A DNA stretch of 64,000 nucleotides from Acidipropionibacterium acidipropionici (GCF_001441165.1 NZ_CP013126.1:2199551-2263550); one strand, 5' to 3'. Shown: positions 8,839-17,318, counted from the stretch's first letter. The notes: a model not told the origin generated them from the letters alone. Program-made: numbers and translations.

Positions 8839-9771
8839 ATGATCACAGCCGCCGCCGATGGGTCCTCCCTCGACAACCCGGGGCCCGCGGGCTGGGCCTG
8901 GTACATCGACGACCGCCGGTGGGCGGCCGGAGGATGGCCGCGGGGCACCAACAACATGGGCGAGCTGATGGCCGTGCTGGATCTGCTGAGGTCCACGGCG
9001 GATGCGGGGGAGGATCTCACTGTTCTGTGCGACTCCCAGTACGCCATCAACTGCTGCACCAAGTGGATCCCCGGCTGGAAGAGGCGCGGCTGGAAGAAGC
9101 GCGACGGCAAGCCGGTCCTCAACAGGGATCTCCTGGAGCAGCTCGACGTCGCGCTGGCCGGGCGCGCGGTCGCCTTCGAGTGGGTCAAGGGCCATGCCGG
9201 CCACCGGCTCAATGAGGCCGCCGACACCCGTGCGCGGGCCGCGGCGACCGCCTACCGCGACGGCACCCCGGTCGACGAGGGGCCCGGATTCGGCGACGGC
9301 GGGGATGTCCGGACGGCCGTCGACGTCGTGGACTCGCCGCTGGAGGCCCCGGATCCGTTAGGGGACACGCAGCCCGCCGGGGCCCAGGCCGGTCTCTTCG
9401 ACCTGCCGGAGACGCCGCTGACCCCCGACCAGGAGCTCCTAGTCGAACTCACCCGTCTGGAGAAGCTCGCGCTGAGCGACGAGGTGCGCTCCGATCCCGC
9501 CCTGATGGGCGAACTGCTGGCCCCCGACTTCGTCGAGCACGGATCCAGCGGGAGACTGTGGACGCGGGGGCGGATGCTCGCAGACCTGGCGCCCCTGGAG
9601 GTGCGGCCCAAGTTCGAGACCCTCGGACTCATGAGGCTGTCGGGGGACTGCGTGCTGCTCCGCTGGCGGGAGAGGGCCGGATCACGGGTGGTGCTGAGGG
9701 CCTCGATCTGGGCCCGCGGCGGCGTCCACGGCTGGCGGATGAGATTCCACCAGGGGACGCTGGTCCGGTAG
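8839..9771 (+). CDS. RNase HI fused to a C-terminal DUF4440-like domain
   Basis: A 310-residue protein. Residues 1-135 form an RNase HI domain that cleaves the RNA strand of RNA-DNA hybrids; the catalytic carboxylates are visible as D7, E42, D65 and D129, with H119 in the flexible loop. An acidic, Pro-rich linker (about 136-195) leads to residues 200-310, which read as an NTF2-like/DUF4440 domain ('[33 protein letters not shown]'-type start, ending in a [14 protein letters not shown] strand). DUF4440 domains usually stand alone in SnoaL-like proteins, so the fusion is uncommon. ATG 8839 is preceded by 'CGGGAGA'. Confidence 0.8.
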   Translation: MITAAADGSSLDNPGPAGWAWYIDDRRWAAGGWPRGTNNMGELMAVLDLLRSTADAGEDLTVLCDSQYAINCCTKWIPGWKRRGWKKRDGKPVLNRDLLEQLDVALAGRAVAFEWVKGHAGHRLNEAADTRARAAATAYRDGTPVDEGPGFGDGGDVRTAVDVVDSPLEAPDPLGDTQPAGAQAGLFDLPETPLTPDQELLVELTRLEKLALSDEVRSDPALMGELLAPDFVEHGSSGRLWTRGRMLADLAPLEVRPKFETLGLMRLSGDCVLLRWRERAGSRVVLRASIWARGGVHGWRMRFHQGTLVR

Positions 9772-9777
9772 AACCGC

Positions 9778-9798
9778 GTCCCACCGATAAGGTGGGAC
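9778..9798 (+). promoter_or_regulatory. Hairpin covering the metG promoter/start region
   Basis: GTCCCACC (9778-9785) and GGTGGGAC (9791-9798) form a perfect 8-bp inverted repeat around GATAA, just after the RNase H stop and 2 nt before the metG ATG. It overlaps the candidate -10 TAAGGT (9788-9793). It may terminate the upstream message or act as an operator. Confidence 0.5.
9788..9793 (+). promoter_or_regulatory. Leaderless -10 box for metG
   Basis: TAAGGT ends 7 nt before ATG 9801, the spacing expected if transcription starts at the first base of the start codon. Confidence 0.5.
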
Positions 9799-9800
9799 CC

Positions 9801-11591
9801 ATGTGTGCCAACATTCTCGCCGCTGTCGCGTGGCCCTATGCGAATGGGCCCCGGCATATCGGCCATGTGTCCGGATTCGGTGTCCCCTCCGATGTGTTCG
9901 CCCGGTTCATGCGAATGTCGGGTCACAACGTGCTCATGGTCTCCGGATCCGACTGCCACGGCACCGCCATCTCGGTGAAGGCCGACCAGGAAGGGTTGAC
10001 CGCCCAGGAGTGCGCCGAGAAGTACCACCGGATCATCGCAGAGGATCTGCAGGGGTTGGGCCTGTCCTACGACCTCTACACCCACACCATGACCGACAAC
10101 CACGCCCAGGTGGTCCAGGAGGTCTTCCGCACCCTGTACCGCAACGGTTACCTGGTGAAGAAGGCCGAGATGGGGGCCTTCGAGCCCGCGACCGGGCGCA
10201 CCCTGCCCGACCGCTACATCGAGGGCACCTGCCCGCACTGCGGCTATGACGACGCCCGCGGCGACCAGTGCGACAACTGCGGTCGACAGCTCGATCCGGC
10301 GGACCTCATCTCCCCGCGGTCGAAGACCACCGGCGCCACCCCGGAGTTCCGACAGACCGAGCACTTCTTCCTCGACCTTCCGGAGCTAGCCGAGGCCCTC
10401 ACCGAGTGGATCGACACCCGCCACGACTGGCGTCCCAACGTCCTGAAGTTCTCCCACAATCTGCTGGAGGAGCTGCGGCCCCGCGCCATCACCCGCGACC
10501 TGGACTGGGGCATCCCGGTGCCCGTGGAGGGCTGGGAGTCCGATCACATGAAGAGCATCTACGTGTGGTTCGATGCCGTGATCGGTTACCTGTCGGCCTC
10601 CATCGAATGGGCCCGGCGCTCCGGGAACCCCGACGCGTGGAAGGCCTTCTGGACCGGTGGGAACGAGAAGTCCTACTACTTCATGGGCAAGGACAACATC
10701 GTCTTCCACTCGGTCATCTGGCCCGGCATCCTGCTGGGGGTCAACGGCGAGGGAGCCAGGGACGGGCAGCCCTCCGAGCAGCTCGGCACCCTCGACCTGC
10801 CCACCGAGGTGGTCTCCAGCGAGTTCCTCACCATGAGCGGTTCGAAGGTCTCCAACTCCCGAGGCGCCACCATCTTCGTCGGCGACTTCCTGCGCGATTT
10901 CGGCCCCGACGCGCTGCGCTACTTCATCGCCGTGGCCGGCCCGGAGAACCAGGACACCGACTTCACCTGGGACGAGTTCGTCCGCCGGGTCAACTTCGAG
11001 CTCGCCAACGAGTGGGGCAACCTGGTCAACCGGTCGATCTCGATGGCCCACAAGAACTGCGGGCAGATCCCCGCCGCCGGCGAGCTGACCGACGCCGACC
11101 GGGAGCTGCTGGAGGCCTCCCGTCGGGCCTTCGACACGGTCGGAGACCACCTCGAGCGCGCCCGGTTCAAGGCCGCGATCACCGAGGCGATGCGGATCGT
11201 CGGGCTGGCGAACGCCTACATCAGCGCCCAGGAGCCCTGGAAGCTCAAGGATGATCCGGCACGCCGCGACACCGTGCTGCATGTCGCCCTCCAGGTGGTC
11301 AGCGACTGCAACACCCTGCTCACCCCGTTCATGCCGCACGCCGCGCAGAAGGTCTTCGAGGCGATGGGCGGTCAGGGCGTGTGGGCGGCTCAGCCGCAGA
11401 TGGTGGAGGTGAGCGAGAACGATCACTCCTACCCGGTGCTGCAGGGCGACTACACCGTCGAGAGGGCGCGCTGGGCATCCGAGCCGATCGCCGTGGGCAC
11501 CCCGCTGGCCAAGCCGAGCCCGATCTTCCGCAAACTCGACGCCAAGCTGGCCGAGACCGGCCCCGAGTGGGCGCCCATCGCCCACGACTGA
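9801..11591 (+). CDS. metG: Methionyl-tRNA synthetase
   Basis: A 596-residue class I aminoacyl-tRNA synthetase charging tRNA-Met. The HIGH box is present ('[12 protein letters not shown]'), the connective-peptide zinc knot is CPHC...CDNC, and the second ATP-binding signature appears as '[10 protein letters not shown]' (KxSxS variant). The C-terminal half carries the helical anticodon-binding domain ('[15 protein letters not shown]'). It lacks the EMAP-like C-terminal dimerisation domain. ATG 9801 gives the expected MetRS N-terminus with no extension and is probably leaderless. It is a single essential gene, convergent with the kinase gene downstream. Confidence 0.95.
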   Translation: MCANILAAVAWPYANGPRHIGHVSGFGVPSDVFARFMRMSGHNVLMVSGSDCHGTAISVKADQEGLTAQECAEKYHRIIAEDLQGLGLSYDLYTHTMTDNHAQVVQEVFRTLYRNGYLVKKAEMGAFEPATGRTLPDRYIEGTCPHCGYDDARGDQCDNCGRQLDPADLISPRSKTTGATPEFRQTEHFFLDLPELAEALTEWIDTRHDWRPNVLKFSHNLLEELRPRAITRDLDWGIPVPVEGWESDHMKSIYVWFDAVIGYLSASIEWARRSGNPDAWKAFWTGGNEKSYYFMGKDNIVFHSVIWPGILLGVNGEGARDGQPSEQLGTLDLPTEVVSSEFLTMSGSKVSNSRGATIFVGDFLRDFGPDALRYFIAVAGPENQDTDFTWDEFVRRVNFELANEWGNLVNRSISMAHKNCGQIPAAGELTDADRELLEASRRAFDTVGDHLERARFKAAITEAMRIVGLANAYISAQEPWKLKDDPARRDTVLHVALQVVSDCNTLLTPFMPHAAQKVFEAMGGQGVWAAQPQMVEVSENDHSYPVLQGDYTVERARWASEPIAVGTPLAKPSPIFRKLDAKLAETGPEWAPIAHD

Positions 11592-11643
11592 TCTCGGCTC
11601 GCCCAGCACCGGACACCCCGGTGCAGGGGCGCGCCCGGTCGTC

Positions 11644-11711
11644 CCCAATGTGGCGTCCAGCGGCTGTGGGGCCCGTTTCGGGGGTCCTGCGCCGCTGGAC
11701 GCCACATTGGG
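11644..11711. repeat. Palindromic intergenic repeat, copy A
   Basis: A perfect 21-bp inverted repeat: 11644-11664 (begins CCCAATGTGGCG) and 11691-11711 (ends CGCCACATTGGG), with a 26-nt spacer. It lies between the convergent metG and kinase genes. The same ends recur at 26521-26600 and 30824-30959. Confidence 0.85.
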
Positions 11712-11812
11712 TCCTCGACGGAGACTGACCGACCCGGCGGGCCGGCCTGATAGGCGGCGGATCCGGGATGGCGGACGGCGGATCGGGGTCGGCGGGCCGG
11801 TAGTGGGACCGG

Positions 11813-12463
11813 TCAGCGATCCGTCGGGTCGGCGCTGTCGAGCAGCCCGGAGATCTCGGCCCGGGCCCGCCGCATCCCGCACGGCTGGAATCCCAGCGCC
11901 ACCGCCAGGTTGCGCAGCCCGGGTTCGGCGCCGCGCAGCGCCAGGCCCCGGCGCACCAGCACGGCCGGGGGCTTGCGGTGCTGGTGGAGGTCGCGTCTCA
12001 GCCTGCGGATGAAATTGACGTCACGGCTGCGGTCGATCCAGATCGGAAGCACGTCCAGCCCGGCGCGACGGCACGGTTCGAGCAGATCGGGGGCGAAGAT
12101 CCCCTCGGTGAGGATGACCGGAGCCCCGTCGGTCTCCACGACCCGGGTGCCCTCGGCCCGTGACGTCGACAGGTTGTACCGGGGGGTCCTGGCACTGCCG
12201 CACTCCACCAGGGAGCACAGCGCGGCGACCGCGGCCTCGAGATTCCAGGAGGCGATGTCGTCCCAGTCCACCATCGATCGGACCATCGGGAGGTCGGGAT
12301 CGTCGCCGTCGCGGTAGAAGTCGTCGAGCCGCAGCTGGGGTACGCCGAGCTGGCGGGTGAGACGGGATTTTCCTGAGCCTGAGGGCCCTGCGAGCAGGAC
12401 GACGGTGCATGCCACGGGAGCAGATTGTATCGGTGTCTCCCGCTCAGGGGGCGTCGCCACCAT
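11813..12463 (-). CDS. Uridine kinase-like P-loop kinase
   Basis: A 216-residue NTP-binding protein with Walker A GPSGSGKS at residues 26-33, then 'LRLDDFYRDGDDP' (the DDFY substrate-binding motif of uridine/phosphoribulokinase-like kinases), 'WDDIASWN' and a downstream 'VILTEGIFAPDL'. This arrangement fits the uridine-kinase-like family of actinobacteria, which usually phosphorylates a nucleoside or pentose, but the substrate is not certain. The start is ATG 12463 with GAGGGAG upstream. It is on the same strand as the prd operon and 74 bp downstream of prdF, so read-through is possible. Confidence 0.75.
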   Translation of the reverse strand: MVATPPERETPIQSAPVACTVVLLAGPSGSGKSRLTRQLGVPQLRLDDFYRDGDDPDLPMVRSMVDWDDIASWNLEAAVAALCSLVECGSARTPRYNLSTSRAEGTRVVETDGAPVILTEGIFAPDLLEPCRRAGLDVLPIWIDRSRDVNFIRRLRRDLHQHRKPPAVLVRRGLALRGAEPGLRNLAVALGFQPCGMRRARAEISGLLDSADPTDR

Positions 12464-12537
12464 CTCCCTCAGGACCTCCGTGCAGGCGACGGCACCCCCG
12501 AGCGGTCATCGGGCGGTCTCTGTCCGACGTTCAAGGG

Positions 12538-13662
12538 TCAGAGGAGGAATCCCTGTGGATAGATGTCATCCTCGTCGAGCACGAATGTGGAGACTCCGGT
12601 GGTGTACGCCCGGCCGGTGATACGCGGAACGAACGCCTCGTACCGGCCGACGGCTGCCTGAGCGACGGCCTCGCCGGTGAACTCCGATCCCGTGATGGAT
12701 GAGAACACGCCCTTGTCGCCGAGTTCCATGTCGCCGCGCTCGAGGAAGAGCGCGAGTTTGGCGGAGGTGCCGGTGCCGCAGGGCGACCGATCGAGCTGAC
12801 GGTCGCCGAAGACCACGCCGTTGCGGTAGTGCCGTTCCTGGGGCAGAACACTTCCCAGCTCCACGAGATCGACGCCCGAGATGTCCAGGAGCGGATGAGA
12901 GACCTGGACCTGTGCGCGTGCCGCCCGGAGAACGGACATGCCGAGATCCGCGACGGCCCGGGAGTTCCGCGCCGAGATGTCGATGCCCAGTCCGTCGGCG
13001 TTGACCAGGGCGAAGAAGTTCCCACCGAAGGCGATCGTCGCCTTCACCTCGGGCAGACCCGGGTGGTCGAGTTCCAGTGTCACATTCGATTCGGCCACGA
13101 AAGCAGGAACGTTGGACACCGTCGCACCGGTGACCCTCCCGGCGCGAACATGCACCGACACGACCACGAGTCCTGCCGGAGTGTCGAGCCGCACGTCCAC
13201 GTCGTCATGGCGGATCTCGGCCAGTGAGTCGTAGTGGCCGGTCACCAGGCCGGACTCGACGGCGAAGGTGCCGACCCCGATGGAACCGTGTCCGCACATG
13301 TTCGAGAAGCCCCCGGAATGGGAGTAGACGACACCCAGGTCCGCGTCGGGTCGTGTCGGACGGAAGAGGAACGCCCCGAACATGTTGCGGTGCCCGCGCG
13401 GTTCCAGCATGAGCAGTCGTCGGACGGGGTCGAACTCGGCCTCCAGCCTGTTGCGCACCGCGATCGCGCTCGCCTCATGGAAGTCCGGCAGACCGCCGAC
13501 GACGATTCTGGTGGGTTCCCCCTGGGTGTGGGACTCCACCGTCGTCATCCTGGGCGAGTCCCCCAGCCGGGCTCTCTCGAGCAAGGACATCACGGCGGCG
13601 CTCGTCGATGCGTAGAACGACGCGGCCGATTCGGGAACGAGTGTGCGACCTGGTGCTGACAT
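12538..13662 (-). CDS. prdF: Proline racemase
   Basis: A 374-residue cofactor-independent racemase interconverting L- and D-proline. Both catalytic cysteines are present: C123 in 'NMCGHGSIG' and C295 in 'DRSPCGTGTS'. This separates it from trans-3-hydroxy-L-proline dehydratase, where the second Cys is Thr. It supplies D-proline to the reductase encoded upstream. The start at 13662 is favoured by AGGGAGA 7 nt away. An internal ATG at 13548 (MTTVESHTQGEP) would give the more usual 336 residues, so the first 38 residues may be an extension or a mis-start. It is the last gene of the prd operon, 94 bp after the TetR gene. Confidence 0.9.
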   Translation of the reverse strand: MSAPGRTLVPESAASFYASTSAAVMSLLERARLGDSPRMTTVESHTQGEPTRIVVGGLPDFHEASAIAVRNRLEAEFDPVRRLLMLEPRGHRNMFGAFLFRPTRPDADLGVVYSHSGGFSNMCGHGSIGVGTFAVESGLVTGHYDSLAEIRHDDVDVRLDTPAGLVVVSVHVRAGRVTGATVSNVPAFVAESNVTLELDHPGLPEVKATIAFGGNFFALVNADGLGIDISARNSRAVADLGMSVLRAARAQVQVSHPLLDISGVDLVELGSVLPQERHYRNGVVFGDRQLDRSPCGTGTSAKLALFLERGDMELGDKGVFSSITGSEFTGEAVAQAAVGRYEAFVPRITGRAYTTGVSTFVLDEDDIYPQGFLL

Positions 13663-13756
13663 GGGCGTCTCCCTGGAATGCCGATGATGCGGGGCGCCTG
13701 TGGAGGCCTCCCTGCCCGGCTGAGGCCGCCCCCGCGAATCAATCGAGGAGAAGCGG

Positions 13757-14335
13757 CTAGTCGGATGTGACGAACTGATCGAGGACACCGGCCACGATCC
13801 GGTTCGGTTCCCCGACAAGGGGCTGTGCGCCTTGGTGAAGGCACCAGTCGTAGAGCATGGATCGTTCAGCCATCGCATACAGCCTGACGATGTCATGAGC
13901 GGAGACGTCGGAGGTGAATTCACCGGCCTCCTGGCCTCTGGCCACGAACTTGCGATGGATGGCGAAGTAGTACCGGTCGTGATTGACCAATGATCGGTCC
14001 CCACGCGGGCTCAACTGGGATGCGAGCAGCTCTCGGAGCAGATCAACAGGTACGGTGTCCTGAATGAACGTGAACATCGCAATATTCAATGATTTTATCT
14101 GATCGACGATGCTGAGGCTCTGATCGAGGCCGGTCTCCAGTTTCCGATACTTGTCGTCGAAGATGTCACTGAGTGTCCCCAGCAACTTGGACTTGCTCTG
14201 GAAGTGGTGGTAGAACGTGCCTTTCGCAATCCCCGCGCGGGCGATGATCTGATCCACCGTGGTATGCCGGAAGCCCTGGGTTCTGAACAATTCCCACGAG
14301 GCGTGGACGATATCATTCCTGGCATCTCGCGGCAT
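13757..14335 (-). CDS. TetR-family regulator in the prd operon
   Basis: A 192-residue one-component repressor/activator. Residues 8-55 form the TetR HTH ('FRTQGFRHTTVDQIIARAGI', 'GTFYHHFQSKSKLL'). The remainder is a helical ligand and dimer domain with no recognised signature. It sits between prdB and prdF on the same strand and is the obvious local regulator. In clostridia, as far as I recall, prd genes are controlled by the sigma-54 activator PrdR, so a TetR protein here would be a different solution. A palindrome at 19932-19945 ahead of the operon is a candidate target. Confidence 0.88.
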   Translation of the reverse strand: MPRDARNDIVHASWELFRTQGFRHTTVDQIIARAGIAKGTFYHHFQSKSKLLGTLSDIFDDKYRKLETGLDQSLSIVDQIKSLNIAMFTFIQDTVPVDLLRELLASQLSPRGDRSLVNHDRYYFAIHRKFVARGQEAGEFTSDVSAHDIVRLYAMAERSMLYDWCLHQGAQPLVGEPNRIVAGVLDQFVTSD

Positions 14336-14431
14336 GCGTGGCTTCCCGTCTGGTCGGTGCGGTTCCGAGCACGATCGGATCGCATTCTACCGGGCGTCGA
14401 GCCGCGGATCCCGCTCCTGGCGGGGGCCGGG

Positions 14432-15160
14432 TCACACGTTGTGGCGGTACTCGTAGGGCAGCATCCTCAGCATTCCGAAGTGGTCGAACTCCTCGACGGC
14501 CGTCAGGGTGTCCTTGAGAATGCCGGTCTGCATCCGGGGGTTGTTCGGCTCGCCCGCGTTCGAGCCGATCGGCACGTGCGGCGAGGTGATCCGGGGCGCA
14601 CCCTGCTGACGCGCGATCGGGGGGAGGGCGGCGATCAGGCAGGTGCTCATGCCCATCGCCTCGCAGGCGCGCAGGACGATCGTCGCCGAACGGTGGCAGG
14701 TGCCGCATCCACCGGTGGCCAGGACGATGTCGGCGCCCTCCGCCTTGAGGCGGCGGGCGATCTCGGGCCCCGTCTCGTCGCGGAACTTGTCGACGTTGCC
14801 GCCCCCGCCCATGAATCCGAAGAAGGTGTCGACCAGGCCGCCGATGTAGCCCTCGTCGCGGAGCTCGCGCAGACGGTCGATCGGCAGCATGGCGTTGACA
14901 TCCTTGTTGATGTCGGAGTTGTCGAATCCTCCATGGGTGACCATCAGCCGGTCGGACGGTGTGTCGCTCGGGATCTCCCGGAAGGTGAAGTCGCCCGCCG
15001 TGTTGAACGGCGTCTGGTCCTTTCTGTGGATGCCTCCGGAGGTGATGAACGCGATCGTGCACTCATCGACGGGTCTGGTGAGGGGAGTCCATACGGGGGA
15101 GGGCGTGATCGGAACGTAGATCTCCGACCGGAGGCCGGGTGCGGTTGTCAGTGTCGTCAT
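14432..15160 (-). CDS. prdB: D-proline reductase subunit PrdB, Cys variant
   Basis: A 242-residue catalytic subunit that receives electrons and opens the D-proline ring to 5-aminovalerate together with the pyruvoyl subunit PrdA. ATG 15160 has GGAGAAG upstream and gives the length of clostridial PrdB. In clostridia the active-site residue is selenocysteine (position 152 as I recall). Here residue 152 is cysteine in 'TGGCGTCHR', encoded by TGC at 14705-14707, and there is no in-frame TGA. The C152-G-T-C155 pair could act as a redox CxxC. This implies a selenium-independent enzyme, which would be slower if thiol simply replaces selenol. Family identity is strong; activity is inferred. Confidence 0.88.
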   Translation of the reverse strand: MTTLTTAPGLRSEIYVPITPSPVWTPLTRPVDECTIAFITSGGIHRKDQTPFNTAGDFTFREIPSDTPSDRLMVTHGGFDNSDINKDVNAMLPIDRLRELRDEGYIGGLVDTFFGFMGGGGNVDKFRDETGPEIARRLKAEGADIVLATGGCGTCHRSATIVLRACEAMGMSTCLIAALPPIARQQGAPRITSPHVPIGSNAGEPNNPRMQTGILKDTLTAVEEFDHFGMLRMLPYEYRHNV

Positions 15161-15174
15161 GGTCTTCTCCTTGC

Positions 15175-15219
15175 TGTGATGGATGCTGGTGTGATGGATG
15201 CTGATGTGATTGATCGAGG
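15175..15219. repeat. 15-bp tandem repeat upstream of prdB
   Basis: TGTGATGGATGCTGG (15175-15189) is followed by TGTGATGGATGCTGA (15190-15204) and a degenerate third copy starting TGTGATTGAT. It lies in the 120-nt gap between the small prd gene and prdB, inside the prdB leader. Confidence 0.65.
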
Positions 15220-15280
15220 TGCGACTCGGGTTTCCGGATTGGACGTCGGCGGGCATGACCCTCAATCCGGTGCCGCCCTG

Positions 15281-15469
15281 CTAGAGGACGTTGACGTAGC
15301 TGAGGTAGAACTCGCATTCCTGTCCCAGTTCGAGCGGTTTGTCGGTGAGGATGCACCGCAGAGGGAGGGACAGCACCCCCATCCTTCCGTTGACACCGAT
15401 GCGCACGCCGACCTCGGTGATCTCTTTGATGACCCCCCGCAGCAGCAGGGGTTGGAGTTCTACGTCCAT
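15281..15469 (-). CDS. Small prd-cluster protein (CBO2463/CBO2479-like)
   Basis: A 62-residue protein with alternating hydrophobic and charged strands ('GVIKEITEVGVRIGVNGRMGVLSLP', 'GQECEFYLSYVNVL'), suggesting a single small beta-barrel. A protein of this size and composition accompanies proline reductase genes in clostridia under the label CBO2463/CBO2479 domain; that match is from memory. ATG 15469 has GGAGAACA upstream. Its placement between PrdA and PrdB genes argues for a structural or maturation role in the reductase. No catalytic residues are evident. Confidence 0.65.
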   Translation of the reverse strand: MDVELQPLLLRGVIKEITEVGVRIGVNGRMGVLSLPLRCILTDKPLELGQECEFYLSYVNVL

Positions 15470-15507
15470 CGTCTTGTTCTCCGATTCAGGGTCGAATTCA
15501 ATGAGTC

Positions 15508-15858
15508 TCAGACGAGCTTCTGATTCGCCTTGATGACGTCCCCGTCCCAGGGGCGCTCGGGGGGATCGATCTCGATTCCTGACATCTTGTTCTTGAGCAT
15601 GAGGATCGCGCGCCTCGAGTCATCCTCGGTCAAGGTGTTCTCGGCGAGGATCTCGTTCTCCAGCCCACCGGGGTCCTTGTTCAGCTCGACCATGGCATCC
15701 ATGTACTGGTTGCCGACGACGAGTTGTCCCTGGTAGGCGGCGAAGGTCACGCCGACGACGGGTATGCCGCGGGATCCGATGGCGGAGATGTTCATGGAGA
15801 AGTCGATGTGGTTGTTGCCGAAACCCTCGGTCGTGACGATGGCCCCGTCGACATCCAT
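15508..15858 (-). CDS. prdA: PrdA C-terminal part, after the amber codon
   Basis: These 116 residues continue the PrdA frame directly after the TAG at 15862-15864: stop, GCG, then ATG at 15858. They contain the conserved end of PrdA ('MDVDGAIVTTEGFGNNHIDF', 'GIPVVGVTFAAYQGQLVVGN', 'LNKDPGGLENEIL'). The body is well preserved with no further stop, so either the interruption is recent or the part is still made by reinitiation at this ATG or by amber readthrough. GGGGCG lies about 15 nt upstream, a poor ribosome site by itself; termination-coupled restart is more plausible. Confidence 0.75.
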   Translation of the reverse strand: MDVDGAIVTTEGFGNNHIDFSMNISAIGSRGIPVVGVTFAAYQGQLVVGNQYMDAMVELNKDPGGLENEILAENTLTEDDSRRAILMLKNKMSGIEIDPPERPWDGDVIKANQKLV

Positions 15859-15861
15859 CGC

Positions 15862-17265
15862 CTAGACCAGCGCCCCGAGACGACTGGAGACGTAGGTCTT
15901 CTCGTCGTTGACCTGTGGTGAGCCGATGAACACGACTCCGGTCAGGTCGACCTCATCATCGGTCTGCAGCGCCTCGACGAGCGGCTCGCGGAAGAAGTGA
16001 CGGGTGATCTCCTTGGTGGCCGGTCCGATGCAGGCCAGGGCGTGGATACCGCCGTCGAGCACCTCATTGGGGCTGAGAACCACGGGGACATTGCCCATGT
16101 CGACGTTCTTCTCGCCGCCCTGGATGCCGCACGGCTCGGCAGGGACGAGCAGGTTGTCGTGCATGGCTCCCTGCCCCATGATCTCCTTGACGAGCACCAC
16201 GCGCGGACGGTCCGGTCGCCTGACGTCCTTGAAGGTCTCCTCGGCGACAGGGGCGAGTCCCGAGAGATCGCCGATCCGGTCCCTGATGGCGTGGATGATG
16301 ACATCGCAGGCGCTGTGGGCGGCGAACGGGCCACGGCGCTCCATGCCTGTGCCCTCCTCGATCTGCACGTCGACGCGGATCATGATGTCGCCCTCGTCGG
16401 GGCAACCGGGGCGACCGAAGCGGATCTTCTCGTCCATGAATCCCTCGCACGAGCCGAACTCGTGGATCTGGACGCCCGCCTCATCCATGCCGGTGAGCAC
16501 GAAGACGGCTCCCTGCAGCACATTGGTGACGCCCTCGCCGAGGGCCCCCTCGGCCTTCGCGGCGACCGGAATGACGTCCATGATCGTGTTGGAGTACACA
16601 TGGCGGTCCTGGGGTGCGATGACGTCGAGGGTCACCTTCTTGACCAGCGGATCGGCGGCCGTGGCGGCGTCCACCAGCGAGCCGTCGATGGTGAGCACTC
16701 TGCCGTCGTAGGAGGTGGTGGCGCCGACCACGACGCTGGTCACCGGGTAGTGCTTCTTCACCAGTGTGCGCAGGACGCGCTCCTGGGCGGGAGCCTCAGA
16801 CGCCGGTCCCGCACCGGTGGCGACGGGGGAGGAGCCCGCGGGCAGGCGGTCGCCGGGTATCGGAAGCACCAGGTCGAGGTCCTTGGCCTCCTTGACGTGC
16901 AGGCGCAGATACCCCGGTGCGGCAGCGCCCTCGGACGTCGTGGCGGGCAGGGGCGCTTCGGGGGCGGGTGCCGGGGACTCGGCCGGTGCCGTCGGCGCGC
17001 CGTCCGAGATCTCGGCGACGCCGTCGAGAAGATCGGGGGTCAGTTGGGTGAGGGCCTCACCGCCCGAGGTGAGGGTGGCTCCGAGGGCCTGGCCGATGGT
17101 CAGGCCGTTGCGGGTGAGCGTCATGAGATTCGACTCGATCATGTCGTCGAAGATCGCGGGGTCCTCGAAGTCCTGTGCACCGAGCACGGTTCCCGCCGGC
17201 CGTTGGCAGCACAGCACGGCGGGATCATTCAGGTGCGCTTCGAGCGTTGATTGTGACAGTGACAT
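15862..17265 (-). CDS. prdA: D-proline reductase pyruvoyl proprotein PrdA, truncated by in-frame TAG
   Basis: A 467-residue ORF homologous to the PrdA proprotein, which self-cleaves to give a pyruvoyl group that binds D-proline. The probable cleavage cysteine is C412 in 'IHALACIGPATKE', close to Cys421 reported for C. sticklandii (from memory). The N-terminal half has a Pro/Ala-rich insert at about 90-115. The ORF ends at amber codon TAG 15862-15864 after 'YVSSRLGALV'; the next codons in the same frame encode the missing C-terminus (15508-15858). With CAG or another sense codon there the protein would be about 584 residues, the normal length. It could be a nonsense mutation, natural split or readthrough. 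ATG 17265 is preceded by AAGGAAAAG. Confidence 0.85.
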   Translation of the reverse strand: MSLSQSTLEAHLNDPAVLCCQRPAGTVLGAQDFEDPAIFDDMIESNLMTLTRNGLTIGQALGATLTSGGEALTQLTPDLLDGVAEISDGAPTAPAESPAPAPEAPLPATTSEGAAAPGYLRLHVKEAKDLDLVLPIPGDRLPAGSSPVATGAGPASEAPAQERVLRTLVKKHYPVTSVVVGATTSYDGRVLTIDGSLVDAATAADPLVKKVTLDVIAPQDRHVYSNTIMDVIPVAAKAEGALGEGVTNVLQGAVFVLTGMDEAGVQIHEFGSCEGFMDEKIRFGRPGCPDEGDIMIRVDVQIEEGTGMERRGPFAAHSACDVIIHAIRDRIGDLSGLAPVAEETFKDVRRPDRPRVVLVKEIMGQGAMHDNLLVPAEPCGIQGGEKNVDMGNVPVVLSPNEVLDGGIHALACIGPATKEITRHFFREPLVEALQTDDEVDLTGVVFIGSPQVNDEKTYVSSRLGALV

Positions 17266-17318
17266 GCTCTTTTCCTTCGTTGTTCAGGACGGTGGAGGGG
17301 CGAAGTGGTGCGCGGCGG

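Noticed and set aside
9772-9800. T-box or SAM riboswitch before metG
   Set aside because: Only 29 nt separate the RNase H stop from the ATG, far too short for either class.
14432-15160. Hidden selenocysteine codon in prdB
   Set aside because: The frame is open with no TGA from 15160 to the true stop, and the protein already has full length.
15862-15864. Amber codon read as pyrrolysine
   Set aside because: No Pyl machinery is visible and it is not expected in actinobacteria. The position shows no known need for Pyl in PrdA. A nonsense change or split gene is simpler, though it cannot be excluded without the whole genome.
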